NCBI RefSeq assembly: GCF_963678225.1
Contig: NZ_OY782764.1
Coordinates: forward strand, 1,369,001-1,433,000
Length of the DNA: 64,000 nucleotides
Source of the DNA: an uncultured Cohaesibacter sp.
Lineage (GTDB): Bacteria > Pseudomonadota > Alphaproteobacteria > Rhizobiales > Cohaesibacteraceae
Direction: 5' to 3'
Every line of letters begins with the position of its first letter. The stretch's first letter is position 1. Shown piece after piece: positions 41,810-52,257 of this stretch. The notes under the pieces were generated by a model. It made no database searches and was not told the DNA's origin. It saw only the letters and a list, made by a program, of their open reading frames with translations. A program made the translations under genes and the position numbers.

Positions 41810-43021
41810 ATGCTCACTTTTATCAGACAAAATAGTCGGTGGCTCGGCGCAGGCCTCTTGCTCACTTTCGCTTCTTCTTTCGGCCAGACCTGGTTTATTT
41901 CGCTTTTCGCAACGGAAATAAAACTGGAGTTCGGCTTGAGCGATGGTGCGTGGGGCTCTCTTTATACCGCGGCCACCCTCAGTTCTGCTTTGTTGATGTT
42001 CTGGCTGGGCTCGCTGGCGGACAAGATCGCTCTGTCTCGCCTTGCGCCTGCCATTACGCTCATTTTTGCCGTTGCCGCTTTGGGCTTCAGCTTTTCAAGC
42101 TCGGTTATCATGCTCGGAATCTTTATCTTTTTATTGCGCTTTTGCGGGCAGGGGATGTTTGGGCACCTTGCCATGACCGCCATGGGGCGCTGGTTTGATG
42201 CCTCTCGCGGGCGGGCTGTTTCGATCGCCATGCTGGGGCATCCTCTGGGTGAAGTGGTCATTCCTCTGGTTGCCGTGTTTGCCATCGCATCCATCGGCTG
42301 GAATCTGACCTGGGTTACTGTAGCAATGATCCTCATTCTGATTGTGGCCCCTGCCGTATGGTTCCTTGCTCTTGATGATCGCTCTCCGGTTGGCCAAAAG
42401 GCAGAGCAGACTCTGACCAAGGGCCTTGGTGGGCGCCATTGGACGCGAAGCGATGCGGCGCGGCACTGGCTTTTGCCCGCTCTGATCCCGATGTTGCTGA
42501 CACCGGGCTTCATTGCAACCGTCATGTTCTTCCACCAGACTCATATTGCCGACGTCAAGGGATGGTCGCTGATGGAAATGGCGCCGGGCTATTCCTTCTT
42601 TGCCTCGGCCACTGTTGCCTCCACCTTTCTTATGGGCTGGGCGTCTGATCGATTTGGCCCGGAGCGCTTGCTCCCGGTCATTCTGATTCCCATGGGGTTT
42701 GGTGTGCTACTGATAACCGTCGGCGAGCCGGTGTGGAGTTGGTACGCCGTGTTGGCGCTGTGCGGTGTTACTCAGGGGCTGTCGGGCGCTTTCTGGGGCG
42801 TGTTCCTGCCGGTGGCTTACGGCACACGCTATCTTGGTGCCATTCGGGCCTTGACGACCACTGTTATGGTGTTTTCAACGGCAATCGGTCCGGGCATCAC
42901 CGGTCTCTTCATCGACGCTGGGGTGTTCTTCCCCACGCAGAGCATTGTCATGAGCATCTGGTGCTTTATCTTCTCGCTGATCAGTTTCGTCATCGCAGGG
43001 CGTTTGAAGCGGGAAAACTGA
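41810..43021 (+). CDS. MFS transporter
   Basis: Twelve hydrophobic helices in 403 residues. The loop between helices 2 and 3 reads FWLGSLADKIALSRLAP, a variant of the MFS motif GxLaDrxGrr. Later segments include RFCGQGMFGHLAMTAMGRWF and LMGWASDRFGPERLLP in the second half. This places it in the major facilitator superfamily, near the NNP/oxalate-formate-like or CynX-like groups, but the substrate cannot be read. It is preceded by AGGAG at 41800. It converges with the ROK regulator and is probably monocistronic. Confidence 0.88.
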   Translation: MLTFIRQNSRWLGAGLLLTFASSFGQTWFISLFATEIKLEFGLSDGAWGSLYTAATLSSALLMFWLGSLADKIALSRLAPAITLIFAVAALGFSFSSSVIMLGIFIFLLRFCGQGMFGHLAMTAMGRWFDASRGRAVSIAMLGHPLGEVVIPLVAVFAIASIGWNLTWVTVAMILILIVAPAVWFLALDDRSPVGQKAEQTLTKGLGGRHWTRSDAARHWLLPALIPMLLTPGFIATVMFFHQTHIADVKGWSLMEMAPGYSFFASATVASTFLMGWASDRFGPERLLPVILIPMGFGVLLITVGEPVWSWYAVLALCGVTQGLSGAFWGVFLPVAYGTRYLGAIRALTTTVMVFSTAIGPGITGLFIDAGVFFPTQSIVMSIWCFIFSLISFVIAGRLKREN

Positions 43022-43073
43022 TGTCTGGCTAATGCCTTAGGGGCTAAAAGGAAGAGATACAGACCCCGAATGC

Positions 43074-44324
43074 TCATGCCTGTGAGCGCAAAAGCGTGTT
43101 CTGATCAATCATGTGGTTCTGATTGATCAAGGCCGCCGCGCCGCCCAGAATGCGGGCCTTGCGCCCAATATGACCGGCATCAATTGCCGGCATCGTGACG
43201 CCCTGCAAATCGATGATGTCCATCTTGTGGCGGAATTCATCGACCAGACGCTGTCGGATTTCTGCCGGAAAGGCGCCGTCTATCACCACGCCCTCAAAGT
43301 CGATCACGGCAAGGGCTGAGACGGTTGCATGCGCCAGATTGCGAGCGGCACGGTGGATCCAGTTCGAGACATAGGGCTCCAGTGTGCTCCAGTCTGTGGC
43401 TTCATCATAGATGTCCAGCGGCTCGCGATTGTCTGCCTTCAACCAATGTTCCAGAACCACCAGCGAGGCATGATCGACCAGTCGGTCGCCCTCCTTTCCT
43501 GGCACGCGCATGGGGCCGAAGCCGCCCGCATTGCCCTTCCGGCCGGCAAAGACGCTGCCATTGAGCACGATGCCGCCGCCCACGAAAGTACCGATGAAAA
43601 AGTAGATCCAGTCCTGCAATGTGCTGCGTGAGCCGAAGACGAGTTCTGCACGGCAGGCCGCCGTTGCATCATTTTCAAATACGATGGTCCACGGCACAAG
43701 CTCTTGCAATGCCTCGACAAGAGAGAAATCCCGCCAGGCGCTCATCACCTCTGACGGGGCATCAAACTCGCTTGTCCAGCTCCATAGCTCGAATGGCATG
43801 GCGAGGCCCATTCCGGCAATAGAGCCGCGATTCTGCTTGGCTGCCCTTAGCAGAGGGGTCAGGTTGTCTTTGAAGAATGTCAGCGCCCCTTCTGGCGTCG
43901 GATAAGGAATGATAAGGCGTTTGGATGCCTTGATTTGGCCAAGGAAGTCTATAACAGCAAGCTCCATGCTCCGGCGCCCGACGGCAAAGGCCACATAGTG
44001 GCGAACCTCCGGATCAAGACGCATCGGCGTTGATGGCTGACCGATCCGGCCCCGGATCGGTTCATCGCGTAAAAGGAACCCGTCTTCTTCCAACGTCCGG
44101 AAAATCGTGGAAATGGCATTGGGAGACAGGCCGGTTGCGCGGGTGGCGTCGGCCTTGGTGACGGCACCCTGTTCCCGGATCAATTGCAGCACCAGACGCT
44201 CATTATAGCTTCTGATCGCAACCTGATTGGAGCCTTTCTGAAAGCTGCGCTGGAGCGCGTCGGGATTGTTCTTGTTCATATTGTCGACTTTCAAACGAGC
44301 GCTTCTGATCAGGCCGGATGCCAT
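43074..44324 (-). CDS. frcR: ROK-family transcriptional regulator of the fructose operon (FrcR-like)
   Basis: A winged helix-turn-helix (NERLVLQLIREQGAVTKADATRATGLSPNAISTIFRTLEEDGFLL) is followed by a ROK sugar-kinase-like domain (GMGLAMPFELW, VFENDATAACRAEL, FIGTFVGGGIVLNGSVFAG). The Cys-rich zinc motif usual in ROK proteins (C-x-C-G-x-x-G-C) is missing. The gene is divergent from frcBCAK, the arrangement known from Sinorhizobium meliloti, so it likely controls that operon in response to a fructose-related ligand. ATG 44324 has GGAA eight bases before it; ATG 44279 is an alternative. Confidence 0.85.
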   Translation of the reverse strand: MASGLIRSARLKVDNMNKNNPDALQRSFQKGSNQVAIRSYNERLVLQLIREQGAVTKADATRATGLSPNAISTIFRTLEEDGFLLRDEPIRGRIGQPSTPMRLDPEVRHYVAFAVGRRSMELAVIDFLGQIKASKRLIIPYPTPEGALTFFKDNLTPLLRAAKQNRGSIAGMGLAMPFELWSWTSEFDAPSEVMSAWRDFSLVEALQELVPWTIVFENDATAACRAELVFGSRSTLQDWIYFFIGTFVGGGIVLNGSVFAGRKGNAGGFGPMRVPGKEGDRLVDHASLVVLEHWLKADNREPLDIYDEATDWSTLEPYVSNWIHRAARNLAHATVSALAVIDFEGVVIDGAFPAEIRQRLVDEFRHKMDIIDLQGVTMPAIDAGHIGRKARILGGAAALINQNHMIDQNTLLRSQA

Positions 44325-44627
44325 GATTGCTGTTCCGCCATACTAGAAATCCCCCCTATTGTCTGCAAGCGCAAATGCGCGTCAATGCGCCCATTGTCTT
44401 ATTAATTCATTAGGAAGTATTTATTGACAAGCCTTTCAGAACAGGGGTACGAAAGAGCATGACGGCGGTTTGGCCGTCGGGAGGAAGCTTCGAGACGACA
44501 CTTCAAGATATGAGCCGATTGTGCCCATTCGAGGCTTTTTGCCCATGGAGGAGACTTCTGCTGGCCGGGTTGGGGGACCTTGCCCGAGAGAGCAGAAGAT
44601 TGAGGCAATAGAACCTGGAGTTCACTT
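44325..44627. promoter_or_regulatory. Divergent frcR-frcB control region
   Basis: 303 bases between divergent genes. GCGCAAATGCGC (44369-44380) is an inverted repeat that could be the ROK operator. TTGACA at 44424-44429 is a possible -35 element for frcB, with no good -10 at the usual distance. Operator and promoter are predictions. Confidence 0.4.
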
Positions 44628-45644
44628 ATGAAATATCTCACTACACTGGCAACTGCCGCGCTCATGACAGCAGGCATGTCCGTCGCTGCGTCTGCAGCAG
44701 ACACCTCTGTCTGCCTGATCACCAAAGACGCAACCAATCCATTCTTCGTTAAGATGAAAGAAGGCGCTCAGGCAAAAGCTGACGAACTTGGTGTCGAGCT
44801 GCGCAGCTTTGCTGGCAAGTATGACGGGGACCACGAAACGCAGGTATCTGCCATTGAAACATGCATTGCAGCGGGCGCTGGTGGCATCTTGCTGGTGGCA
44901 ACCGATTCAAAGGCTATCACCGGTCAGGTGAAAAAGGCGCGGGATGCAGGGCTTGTGGTGATTGCTCTGGATACACCGCTTGATCCGATGAACGCTGCCG
45001 ACATGACCTTCGCCACGGACAACTTCCTGGCTGGTGAACTGATCGGTAAATGGGCCGCAAAAACCGTGGACGATCCTGCCAACGCCAAAATCGGCCTCAT
45101 CAACATCAACGTAACGCAGCCATCCGTTGGCGTATTGCGCAATCAGGGCTTCCTCACCGGCTTCGGCATCGATATTGGCGATAAGAGCAAATGGGGTGAC
45201 GAAACCGACAGCCGCATCGTTGGTCAGGAAATCGGCAACGGCAATGCAGAAGGTGGCCGCAAGGGCATGGAAAACCTGCTCGCCATCAACCCTGATATCA
45301 ATGTGGTCTACACCATCAACGAACCAACCGCAGCCGGTGCCTATGAAGCGCTGAAAGCCTTTGGCAAACAGGATGACGCTGTCATCGTGTCTGTTGATGG
45401 CGGCTGCCCGGGTGTGGCCAATGTGGAAGCCGGTGTGATCGGGGCAACCGCGCAGCAATATCCCCTTGATATGGCAGGCAAAGGGGTCGAAGCCATCGTC
45501 AAGGCCGTGGAAACCGGCGAAATGCCAGCCGCGACCGAAGGCAAAGACTTCTTTGATACCGGCGTTGGCCTTGTAACCGACAAACCGGTTGAAGGGCTTG
45601 AACAGCTGACCGTGGAAGAAGGCAAGAATCTTTGCTGGGGCTAA
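44628..45644 (+). CDS. frcB: Fructose ABC transporter substrate-binding protein
   Basis: A signal peptide ([20 protein letters not shown] ... ASAAD) is followed by a periplasmic-binding fold of the sugar type 1 family ([79 protein letters not shown]). Sequence and gene order (frcB-frcC-frcA-frcK with a divergent ROK gene) match the fructose/mannose/ribose system of S. meliloti. The start has a GGAG site 13 bases before. A stable stem-loop follows before frcC. Confidence 0.9.
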   Translation: MKYLTTLATAALMTAGMSVAASAADTSVCLITKDATNPFFVKMKEGAQAKADELGVELRSFAGKYDGDHETQVSAIETCIAAGAGGILLVATDSKAITGQVKKARDAGLVVIALDTPLDPMNAADMTFATDNFLAGELIGKWAAKTVDDPANAKIGLININVTQPSVGVLRNQGFLTGFGIDIGDKSKWGDETDSRIVGQEIGNGNAEGGRKGMENLLAINPDINVVYTINEPTAAGAYEALKAFGKQDDAVIVSVDGGCPGVANVEAGVIGATAQQYPLDMAGKGVEAIVKAVETGEMPAATEGKDFFDTGVGLVTDKPVEGLEQLTVEEGKNLCWG

Positions 45645-45666
45645 TGCCTCTTTGAAAGATCTAATC

Positions 45667-45690
45667 GCGGGGCGCCCGGCGGCGTCCCGC
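45667..45690 (+). other. Stem-loop between frcB and frcC
   Basis: GCGGGGCGCC (45667-45676) pairs with GGCGTCCCGC (45681-45690) with one G-T pair and a 4-base loop. No T run follows. It probably stabilises the frcB transcript or limits readthrough. Confidence 0.7.
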
Positions 45691-45719
45691 TCCCGTGCAC
45701 TCATTAGGAATGCGATCTC

Positions 45720-46781
45720 ATGACTGATGCACCTGGATCTGCTGAAGAACGCTTGCCAGAGCAAGAAACCATCGCAGAATTCAACAGCTCCCACAAATCC
45801 AACTTCCATCGCTTGCTGGGCTTTCTTCAGACGACGCCCTCAGCCATTCCGCTTTTCGTGCTTGTCACGGCAGTGATTGTCTTTGGCATCCTTAACGGCA
45901 ATCGCTTTTTCTCGCCCTTCGCGCTGACATTGATCCTGCAGCAAGTGGCGATCGTAGGCATCGTGGCCGTGGCACAATCCCTCGTTATTCTCACCGCAGG
46001 CATTGACCTCTCCGTTGGCGCGATTGCTGTCATATCCTCGGTTATCATGGGCAAATTCACCTTCGATCTCGGCATCCCGGGCGAGCTTGCCGTTTTGTGC
46101 GGGCTGGCAACCGGCCTGTTTTTCGGCACAGCCAACGGCCTTCTGGTCGCCTTTGTCAAGCTGCCTCCCTTCATTGTGACGCTTGGTATGTGGCAGATCG
46201 TTCTGGCTGCCAACTTCCTCTATTCGGGCAGTGTGGTCATCCGCAGCGAAGAGATCGCACAGGTTGCACCGATCCTGCAGTTTTTCGGACGGACCATAAC
46301 GGTGGGTGGCGCAGTCTTTACCTATGGCGTTATCCTTCTGCTCTTTTTGGTACTGCTCATGTCCTACATTCTCAGCCAGACAGCCTGGGGACGCCATGTC
46401 TATGCTGTGGGCGATGACCCGGATGCCGCGGAACTTTCCGGCGTCAAGGTGAAAGCCACTCTGGTGTCCGTATACGCTATCGGCGGTTTGATCTGCGGCT
46501 TTGCTGGTTGGGCATTGATCGGTCGTTTGGGCTCTGTGTCGCCACAGGCTGGGCAATTGGCCAATATCGAAAGTATCACCGCTGTAGTGATCGGTGGCAT
46601 CTCGCTGTTTGGCGGGCGCGGCTCGGTGGCTGGCACCCTGTTCGGTGCTCTGATTGTTGGCGTCTTCACCCTTGGTCTGCGCCTGCTCGGAGCCGATGTG
46701 CAGTGGACCTATCTGCTGATTGGCGCCCTGATTATTTTCGCAGTAACCGTCGACCAAACCATTCGGAAAGTGAGCCTGTGA
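45720..46781 (+). CDS. frcC: Fructose ABC transporter permease
   Basis: This RbsC/FrcC-type permease has 353 residues and about ten helices: VAIVGIVAVAQSLVILTAGIDLSVGAI is the family signature near helix 3, then FVKLPPFIVTLGMWQIV, AVGDDPDAAELSGVKVK and a C-terminal GGISLFGGRGSVAGTLFGAL. The ribosome site AGGAA precedes the ATG. The stop overlaps the start of frcA (TGATG). Confidence 0.92.
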   Translation: MTDAPGSAEERLPEQETIAEFNSSHKSNFHRLLGFLQTTPSAIPLFVLVTAVIVFGILNGNRFFSPFALTLILQQVAIVGIVAVAQSLVILTAGIDLSVGAIAVISSVIMGKFTFDLGIPGELAVLCGLATGLFFGTANGLLVAFVKLPPFIVTLGMWQIVLAANFLYSGSVVIRSEEIAQVAPILQFFGRTITVGGAVFTYGVILLLFLVLLMSYILSQTAWGRHVYAVGDDPDAAELSGVKVKATLVSVYAIGGLICGFAGWALIGRLGSVSPQAGQLANIESITAVVIGGISLFGGRGSVAGTLFGALIVGVFTLGLRLLGADVQWTYLLIGALIIFAVTVDQTIRKVSL

Positions 46782-47560
46782 TGACCAGCCCTATTCTGAC
46801 TGCACGCAAACTGAACAAGCGATATGGGCGCGTTATCGCCATGGAAGACTGCGATTTCGATCTGATGCCCGGAGAAATCCTCGCTGTCATTGGCGACAAC
46901 GGCGCAGGCAAATCCACCCTCATCAAGGCCTTGTCCGGCGCTCTGAAGCCAGACAGTGGCGAGATCCGCCTCGAGGGCAAGCCGGTTCATTTCACCTCAC
47001 CCATTCAGGCTCGTGAACATGGCATTGAAACCGTCTATCAGACGCTGGCCCTCTCGCCTGCGCTGACAATCGCCGACAATATGTTCATGGGACGCGAGAT
47101 CCTCAAGCCGGGCATCATGGGCAGCGTATTCCGGCAGCTGGACAAGAAAAAGATGCAGAATTTCGCTCGTGACAAGCTCACGGAGCTTGGGCTGATGACC
47201 ATCCAGAATATTGCCCAGACCGTGGAGACCCTTTCAGGCGGTCAAAGGCAGGGGGTGGCCGTGGCCCGAGCGGCTGCATTCGGAACTAATGTTGTCATCC
47301 TCGATGAGCCGACGGCAGCGCTTGGCGTGAAGGAAAGCCGCAAGGTTCTAAACCTCATCAAGACAGTGAAGAGCAAGGGTATCCCGATCATTCTGATCTC
47401 GCATAACATGCCCCATGTCTTTGAAGTTGCAGATCGAATTCATGTGCATAGGTTGGGTAAACGGCTCTGCGTTGTTGATCCCAAGCAATATTCCATGTCA
47501 GATGCGGTTGCTTTGATGACAGGGGCAATGGCCCCTCCGGATCAAGAGGCGGTTGCATGA
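46781..47560 (+). CDS. frcA: Fructose ABC transporter ATP-binding protein
   Basis: A single ATPase domain of 259 residues, as in FrcA, not the double domain of RbsA. Walker A GDNGAGKSTLIKALSG, signature LSGGQRQGVAVARA, Walker B VVILDEPTAALG and ILISHNMPHVFEVADRI are intact. The start is at the TGATG overlap with frcC; the longer frame upstream is only antiphase to frcC. It overlaps frcK by 4 bases. Confidence 0.92.
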   Translation: MTSPILTARKLNKRYGRVIAMEDCDFDLMPGEILAVIGDNGAGKSTLIKALSGALKPDSGEIRLEGKPVHFTSPIQAREHGIETVYQTLALSPALTIADNMFMGREILKPGIMGSVFRQLDKKKMQNFARDKLTELGLMTIQNIAQTVETLSGGQRQGVAVARAAAFGTNVVILDEPTAALGVKESRKVLNLIKTVKSKGIPIILISHNMPHVFEVADRIHVHRLGKRLCVVDPKQYSMSDAVALMTGAMAPPDQEAVA

Positions 47561-48204
47561 ATAAAGAAAGCCTGAAACAGAAGACGGCAGAAGTTTGCGC
47601 GCTTGTCGAGCAGCATAAAAGGCCAGATGGACGCACGATCCTCGCCATAGCCGGAGCGCCTGCGTCAGGCAAGTCCACGCTCGCTGACAGCGTCGTCAAG
47701 GCGCTGAATGCGGGCCATGAGGGAGAAGTGCCCAAGGCGGCGCTTCTGCCGATGGATGGCTACCATCTGGACAACCGGATTCTGAAGGCACATGGTCTGT
47801 TCCCTCGCAAAGGGGCTCCGGAAACATTTGATGCCGTGGGATTTTGCGAGGCCGTCAAAAGTCTCTCAAAATCTGATGGGCTCACCTACTTTCCCACCTT
47901 TGATCGCAGCCGGGATATTGCCATTGCCGGAGCTATTGAAATTGCGCCGACAACGCCGATCATCGTGGTGGAGGGCAACTATTTGTTGCTCCGCACCGCG
48001 CCGTGGAATGCGCTGGCCGATGCCTTCTCCGCCAGTGTGTTCGTCAATCCGGGGCTTGACGAGTTGACCCGGCGCCTTAACAAGCGCTGGCTGCGCTATG
48101 GCCTTGATCCGGAAGCCGCTGCCAAGCGCACGGAAATGAATGATCTGGTCAATGCTCGCCTTGTTCTCAAGCAGAGCATCAAGGCCGATCTGGTGCTGGA
48201 CTAA
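47557..48204 (+). CDS. frcK: FrcK-type sugar/nucleoside kinase (P-loop, uridine kinase-like)
   Basis: The 215-residue protein has P-loop IAGAPASGKSTLADSVV, the acceptor region LLPMDGYHLDNRILKAHG, PTFDRSRDIAI and VVEGNYLLLRTAPWNALAD, as in the PanK/uridine-kinase-like FrcK group. The last gene of frcBCAK is thought to phosphorylate the imported sugar, but direct evidence is limited. It overlaps frcA by 4 bases (ATGA). A terminator-like hairpin follows, shared with the convergent ABC gene. Confidence 0.88.
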   Translation: MNKESLKQKTAEVCALVEQHKRPDGRTILAIAGAPASGKSTLADSVVKALNAGHEGEVPKAALLPMDGYHLDNRILKAHGLFPRKGAPETFDAVGFCEAVKSLSKSDGLTYFPTFDRSRDIAIAGAIEIAPTTPIIVVEGNYLLLRTAPWNALADAFSASVFVNPGLDELTRRLNKRWLRYGLDPEAAAKRTEMNDLVNARLVLKQSIKADLVLD

Positions 48205-48232
48205 ATCGCGCTAAAAAGTGCAGAAATGCAAA

Positions 48233-48265
48233 CCACCCCAAAGCAAGCGTGACGCTCCGGGGTGG
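48233..48265. terminator. Bidirectional hairpin between convergent operons
   Basis: CCACCCC (48233-48239) pairs with GGGGTGG (48259-48265) across a 19-base gap containing AGCGTGACGCT, an inner palindrome. No clear T tract is present. Confidence 0.5.
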
Positions 48266-48295
48266 CAAGTATCTCGTTGCCAAAAAGCGGTTCTT

Positions 48296-49399
48296 CTAGC
48301 GAATGCGCTGCTCATTCTGGTCGAACAGGCAGATGTGATCCGCATCAGCCATCAGATTGAGCACCGAGCCTCGCTCGGAGATCGCCTCTCGCTCCACATT
48401 CACCGTGCAGCTCTTCTCCCCGATTGTGCCATAAAGATAGCTGGCACCTCCCAGAAATTCCGAAAAGCCCACCTTGAAGGGAACCGCCGTTCTTCCCTCT
48501 TCTGCCAAGCGCCAATGCTCGGGCCGAATGCCCACATGCACCGGCGTACCGTCCGCTGGGCGGTTGACGATCGGCCGGGTTTGCAGAATGACACCGGCGA
48601 CCTCAACGCCGTTCTGGCGTATGACCCCATCCATGAAATTCATTTTCGGGCTACCGATGAAGCCGCCGACAAACATGTTGTCCGGATCATCATAAAGGGT
48701 TGAAGGCGAGCCGACCTGTTCAATGCGTCCTGCGCGCAGAACCACGATCTTGTCGGCCAGCGTCATGGCTTCGGTCTGGTCGTGGGTTACATAGATCATC
48801 GTATTGCCGAGCTTCTGATGAAGACGGGCAATCTCGATGCGCATGTCCACGCGCAGTTCGGCATCAAGGTTCGAAAGCGGTTCGTCGAACAGGAAGACAT
48901 CGGGATCGCGCACAATCGCCCGTCCGATGGCGACACGCTGCCTCTGGCCGCCCGAGAGCTGCCCGGGGCGTCGGTCGAGATAGTCGTTGAGCTGCAGAAC
49001 ATCGGCAGCCTGTCCCACCTTCTCCTCGACCTCGGTCTTGGACCGTCCGGCCACCTTGAGCCCGAAGCCCATATTCTGCGCCACCGTCATATGCGGATAA
49101 AGGGCATATGTTTGGAACACCATGGCGATGCCCCGGTCTGATGGATCTTCCTCGGTGACATCCTTGCCGGCAATCAGCACATCGCCGCTGGTAACCTCTT
49201 CCAGTCCGGCAATGAGCCGCAACAGGGTGGACTTGCCGCAACCGGATGGACCGACAAAGACGACGAATTCGCCGCCCTCGATATCAAGATCAACATCGCG
49301 GATGACCTCGACCGAGCCGAAAGACTTGCTGACACGCCGCAAGCACAGGCCCGCCTGTCGTTGAATGCGCTGTAGATTGACTTGCTCGTTCATCGTCAT
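48296..49399 (-). CDS. Sugar ABC transporter ATP-binding protein (MsmK/UgpC/MalK type)
   Basis: At 367 residues, the protein carries an ATPase domain (Walker [19 protein letters not shown]-loop [14 protein letters not shown], signature [15 protein letters not shown], Walker [25 protein letters not shown]) and a C-terminal TOBE/OB region ([10 protein letters not shown]). These motifs mark the CUT1 sugar importer ATPases. It is the last gene of the operon, overlaps the GH127 gene by 4 bases, and most likely powers the two permeases upstream. Confidence 0.92.
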   Translation of the reverse strand: MTMNEQVNLQRIQRQAGLCLRRVSKSFGSVEVIRDVDLDIEGGEFVVFVGPSGCGKSTLLRLIAGLEEVTSGDVLIAGKDVTEEDPSDRGIAMVFQTYALYPHMTVAQNMGFGLKVAGRSKTEVEEKVGQAADVLQLNDYLDRRPGQLSGGQRQRVAIGRAIVRDPDVFLFDEPLSNLDAELRVDMRIEIARLHQKLGNTMIYVTHDQTEAMTLADKIVVLRAGRIEQVGSPSTLYDDPDNMFVGGFIGSPKMNFMDGVIRQNGVEVAGVILQTRPIVNRPADGTPVHVGIRPEHWRLAEEGRTAVPFKVGFSEFLGGASYLYGTIGEKSCTVNVEREAISERGSVLNLMADADHICLFDQNEQRIR

Positions 49400-51330
49400 G
49401 CCTCCCTGCGTAACCAGACGAGCATTTCGCCCGGCTCGCGATTATCCCAAAGATAGTAAGGAATAGCCTTGAGTGTTGCAGGCTTGCGCAAGGGGGGCTC
49501 TGTATTGTAGAGGGCGTTGTCCTTGCGATATTCCACCAGAGCCTCGACTTCCAACGCCACCGTATCAGGCCAGGCCTCAATGGTTGATGGTGTAATCGGA
49601 ACCGCATCCTTGACCAGATAGGTATTCAGAGGCGCATCGTGATCCACCCCTTCGATGCAATAGACAAGGGGGCCGCGCAGAATGGCGGTGCGGCCCTGAT
49701 CATGGGCGACCTGCGTGTTGGCATAGAGCTTGTGCGGCTGCATATCGAGATCAAGGGTCAATTGGTCGCCAGCACGCCATGTGCGGGCAAGGCGAATATA
49801 GCCCTTCTCTGGCTTGGCATCGACCACTTCTCCATTCAGCTTCAGGCTGTAACCATCGGCCCAATCGGGAATGCGCAGCGAAAGCGTGAAGGGACATGCT
49901 TCCTCAGGATCGATCTGGAATGCGATCCTACCGTCAGCCGGATAGTTGGTGGTCTGGCCAAGGCTCAGCTTGCGCCCGGCAACTCTCATATCCGCCTTGT
50001 TGGAGCAGTAAAGATGCACCGCAACTTCGTCCTCGGATACACCATAGAAATAGGTTCCGATGGATGCGAGCAACCGTGAAACGTTCGGCGGGCAACAAGG
50101 GCAACGATGCCAGCGCCAGCGATGATGATAGCCGTGGCTTTCTAGCGGATTGTCATAGAAGAAGTGGCTGCCATCATCGGACAGGCCCGAAAGCACATTG
50201 TTATAGATGGCACGTTCCATGACATCCCCATAGCGCGCATCAGGCTCACGCCCGAGCATCCGGCTCGCCCAGAAGACCAGCGCCACAGCAGCGCAGGTTT
50301 CCGCATAGGCCGAATCGTTGGGCAGATCATAATCGAAGGTCAGACCTTCATTATCCTTGGACGGCCCGAATCCGCCCGTAACATAAAGGTTGCGTTCGGT
50401 CAGATGAGACCAAAGCGCGTTGAGAGCCGGATCGAGGCTGGCATCGGAGAACTCGGTCGCCACATCCGCCATTCCCGCATAGAGATAGGCGGCACGCACG
50501 GCATGCCCAACCACTTCCCTCTGCTCGCGTACGGGCTTGTGCGCCTGGCAATATTCTAGCGTCGAGAAATGGAAGTCCTCCGGATTTTCCCCGCGCGCAT
50601 GGGCTTCTTCATCAAAATAGCTGGGCGCCTCGCCGCGCACATCGACAAAGAATTTCGCCAGATCAAGATAGCGTTGCTCACCGGTAACTCGGCCCAGCTT
50701 GATGAGTGCCAGTTCCAGCTCAGGATGGCCCGGATAGCCACGCTTCTTGCCTGCTTCCGGCCCGAATGTGGCGTCGATGCAATCGGCATAGCGGCTGAGA
50801 ATGTCGAGGAACTTGCGTTTGCCGGTTGCATGATAATAGGCAATTGCCCCTTCCATCAGGTGCCCTGCATTATACAGCTCGTGCCGGTCTCTCAGATTGG
50901 TCCAGCGTTTGCCCGGCTCGATGCGCAGATACCAGCTGTTGAGATATCCATCATCGGCCTGCAGGCGGCCATAGGCATCGATCACCGCGTCGACACGGGC
51001 TTCAAGCTCGGCATCGCGTTGCCGGTTGAGGGCATAGGCTGCTGTCTCGATGCTCTTGCCGAAATCTGAATCCCAGAACATTTGTGTGGTGACGGTATTA
51101 TTATGCTGAAAAGGGATCACAATCCCCGGGTTGGGCAAATCAGGGTCGACCTGTTCCAGCATCCGCGCCTCGATGCAGCGGTCAAACAGGATCTTTGCCG
51201 TTGTGGTGGCAATGACATCCAGCTTGGGTCCGAAGAAGCCGCTCACCTCTATCTGGTTGACGGCAAGCGGCCGGAATTTTGCTTTTGGCTGTAGGGCCTC
51301 GCCGGCTTTGGTAGAAGAAAGTGTGTTCAT
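49396..51330 (-). CDS. Glycoside hydrolase family 127 (beta-L-arabinofuranosidase-like)
   Basis: The 644-residue enzyme shows the GH127 blocks: [62 protein letters not shown] and [20 protein letters not shown]. In the family founder (HypBA1) a Glu and three Cys, corresponding to E and C in YAETC and the CC in HRCPCC, bind zinc, and one Cys is the nucleophile. All are present. There is no signal peptide, so it acts on imported arabinosides in the cytoplasm, matching the surrounding transporter. Substrate within the family is not certain. Confidence 0.92.
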   Translation of the reverse strand: MNTLSSTKAGEALQPKAKFRPLAVNQIEVSGFFGPKLDVIATTTAKILFDRCIEARMLEQVDPDLPNPGIVIPFQHNNTVTTQMFWDSDFGKSIETAAYALNRQRDAELEARVDAVIDAYGRLQADDGYLNSWYLRIEPGKRWTNLRDRHELYNAGHLMEGAIAYYHATGKRKFLDILSRYADCIDATFGPEAGKKRGYPGHPELELALIKLGRVTGEQRYLDLAKFFVDVRGEAPSYFDEEAHARGENPEDFHFSTLEYCQAHKPVREQREVVGHAVRAAYLYAGMADVATEFSDASLDPALNALWSHLTERNLYVTGGFGPSKDNEGLTFDYDLPNDSAYAETCAAVALVFWASRMLGREPDARYGDVMERAIYNNVLSGLSDDGSHFFYDNPLESHGYHHRWRWHRCPCCPPNVSRLLASIGTYFYGVSEDEVAVHLYCSNKADMRVAGRKLSLGQTTNYPADGRIAFQIDPEEACPFTLSLRIPDWADGYSLKLNGEVVDAKPEKGYIRLARTWRAGDQLTLDLDMQPHKLYANTQVAHDQGRTAILRGPLVYCIEGVDHDAPLNTYLVKDAVPITPSTIEAWPDTVALEVEALVEYRKDNALYNTEPPLRKPATLKAIPYYLWDNREPGEMLVWLRREA

Positions 51331-51357
51331 TGTTATGTCCTTTCGCGGGAGGGCTGC

Positions 51358-52257
51358 CTATTTCACAGCACCGGCCGTGAGGCCTCGGATGTAGGAGCGT
51401 TGAAGAATGAGGAAGAGGATCATGCAAGGGATCATCATCAGCGTGACGCCAGCCTGCACGGCTCCCCAGTCCACCGAGCCATACCGCCCATGCTGGACGG
51501 CAGTCATAAGAACCGGAAGCGTGAACTTGCTTTGATCCGTGAGCAGCACAAGAGCTGCGAGAAATTCGTTCCAGGCGTTGAGGAAGGCAAACAGCCCCAC
51601 TGTTACCACGCCGGGCAAAACCAGTGGTCCCATCACCTGCACCAGCATTCGCCAGCCCTTGACGCCATCCATGCGGGCGGCTTCCTCGATTTCCTTTGGC
51701 ACAGCGTCAAACGCATTGCGCATCATGAAAACCGAGAAGGGCAATTGCAGTGTGGTATAGATGAAGACAAGCCCGATGAGCGTATTCTGCAATCCCATCT
51801 TGGCCAGCAGCAGAAACAGTGGCGTCAGGATCGACTGGAACGGGATCATCATGGTGGACAGGATGAGCACGAAGGCAAGCCCCTTGAGCGGAAAGCGATA
51901 GCGAGAGAAGCCATAGCCTGCCAGAAGCGAAACCACGATGGTCAGCAACGAGGTGCCCACGGCCACAAACAGGGAATTGCCTGAATAATGCAGCACCGAC
52001 TGGCCAAAATTTTCCAGCCTGTCATAGCTCGAGATGCTGAAGCCATCCATCGGCCATGGCGGAATGGGAGGTTGGGTAGACTCGGCCGGTGAGCGGAAGC
52101 TTGAGAGCACCACCCATACCAGCGGCGCCAGAAACAGCAAGGCAACCAGAACCGACGTGGCATGAAAGATCAGTTTATGATAGCGCAGCCGTCCCTTGCG
52201 CTGGGTGGGGGCAGCCGAAGCTGCCATGGCTTGATCGGAGAAGGTCACGGCATTCAT
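51358..52257 (-). CDS. Carbohydrate ABC transporter permease (MalG/UgpE type)
   Basis: This 299-residue permease has six helices. Family segments are FLAPLVWVVLSSFRSPAEST and the EAA loop FDAVPKEIEEAARMDGVKGW, then FLNAWNEFLAALVLLTD. It overlaps the other permease gene by 4 bases. Together they form the membrane channel of a CUT1-type sugar importer. Confidence 0.93.
   Translation of the reverse strand: MNAVTFSDQAMAASAAPTQRKGRLRYHKLIFHATSVLVALLFLAPLVWVVLSSFRSPAESTQPPIPPWPMDGFSISSYDRLENFGQSVLHYSGNSLFVAVGTSLLTIVVSLLAGYGFSRYRFPLKGLAFVLILSTMMIPFQSILTPLFLLLAKMGLQNTLIGLVFIYTTLQLPFSVFMMRNAFDAVPKEIEEAARMDGVKGWRMLVQVMGPLVLPGVVTVGLFAFLNAWNEFLAALVLLTDQSKFTLPVLMTAVQHGRYGSVDWGAVQAGVTLMMIPCMILFLILQRSYIRGLTAGAVK

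Noticed and set aside
46508-46780. Upstream extension of the frcA frame into frcC
   Set aside because: The FrcA ATPase domain starts at the TGATG overlap at 46781; the extension is out-of-frame frcC sequence.
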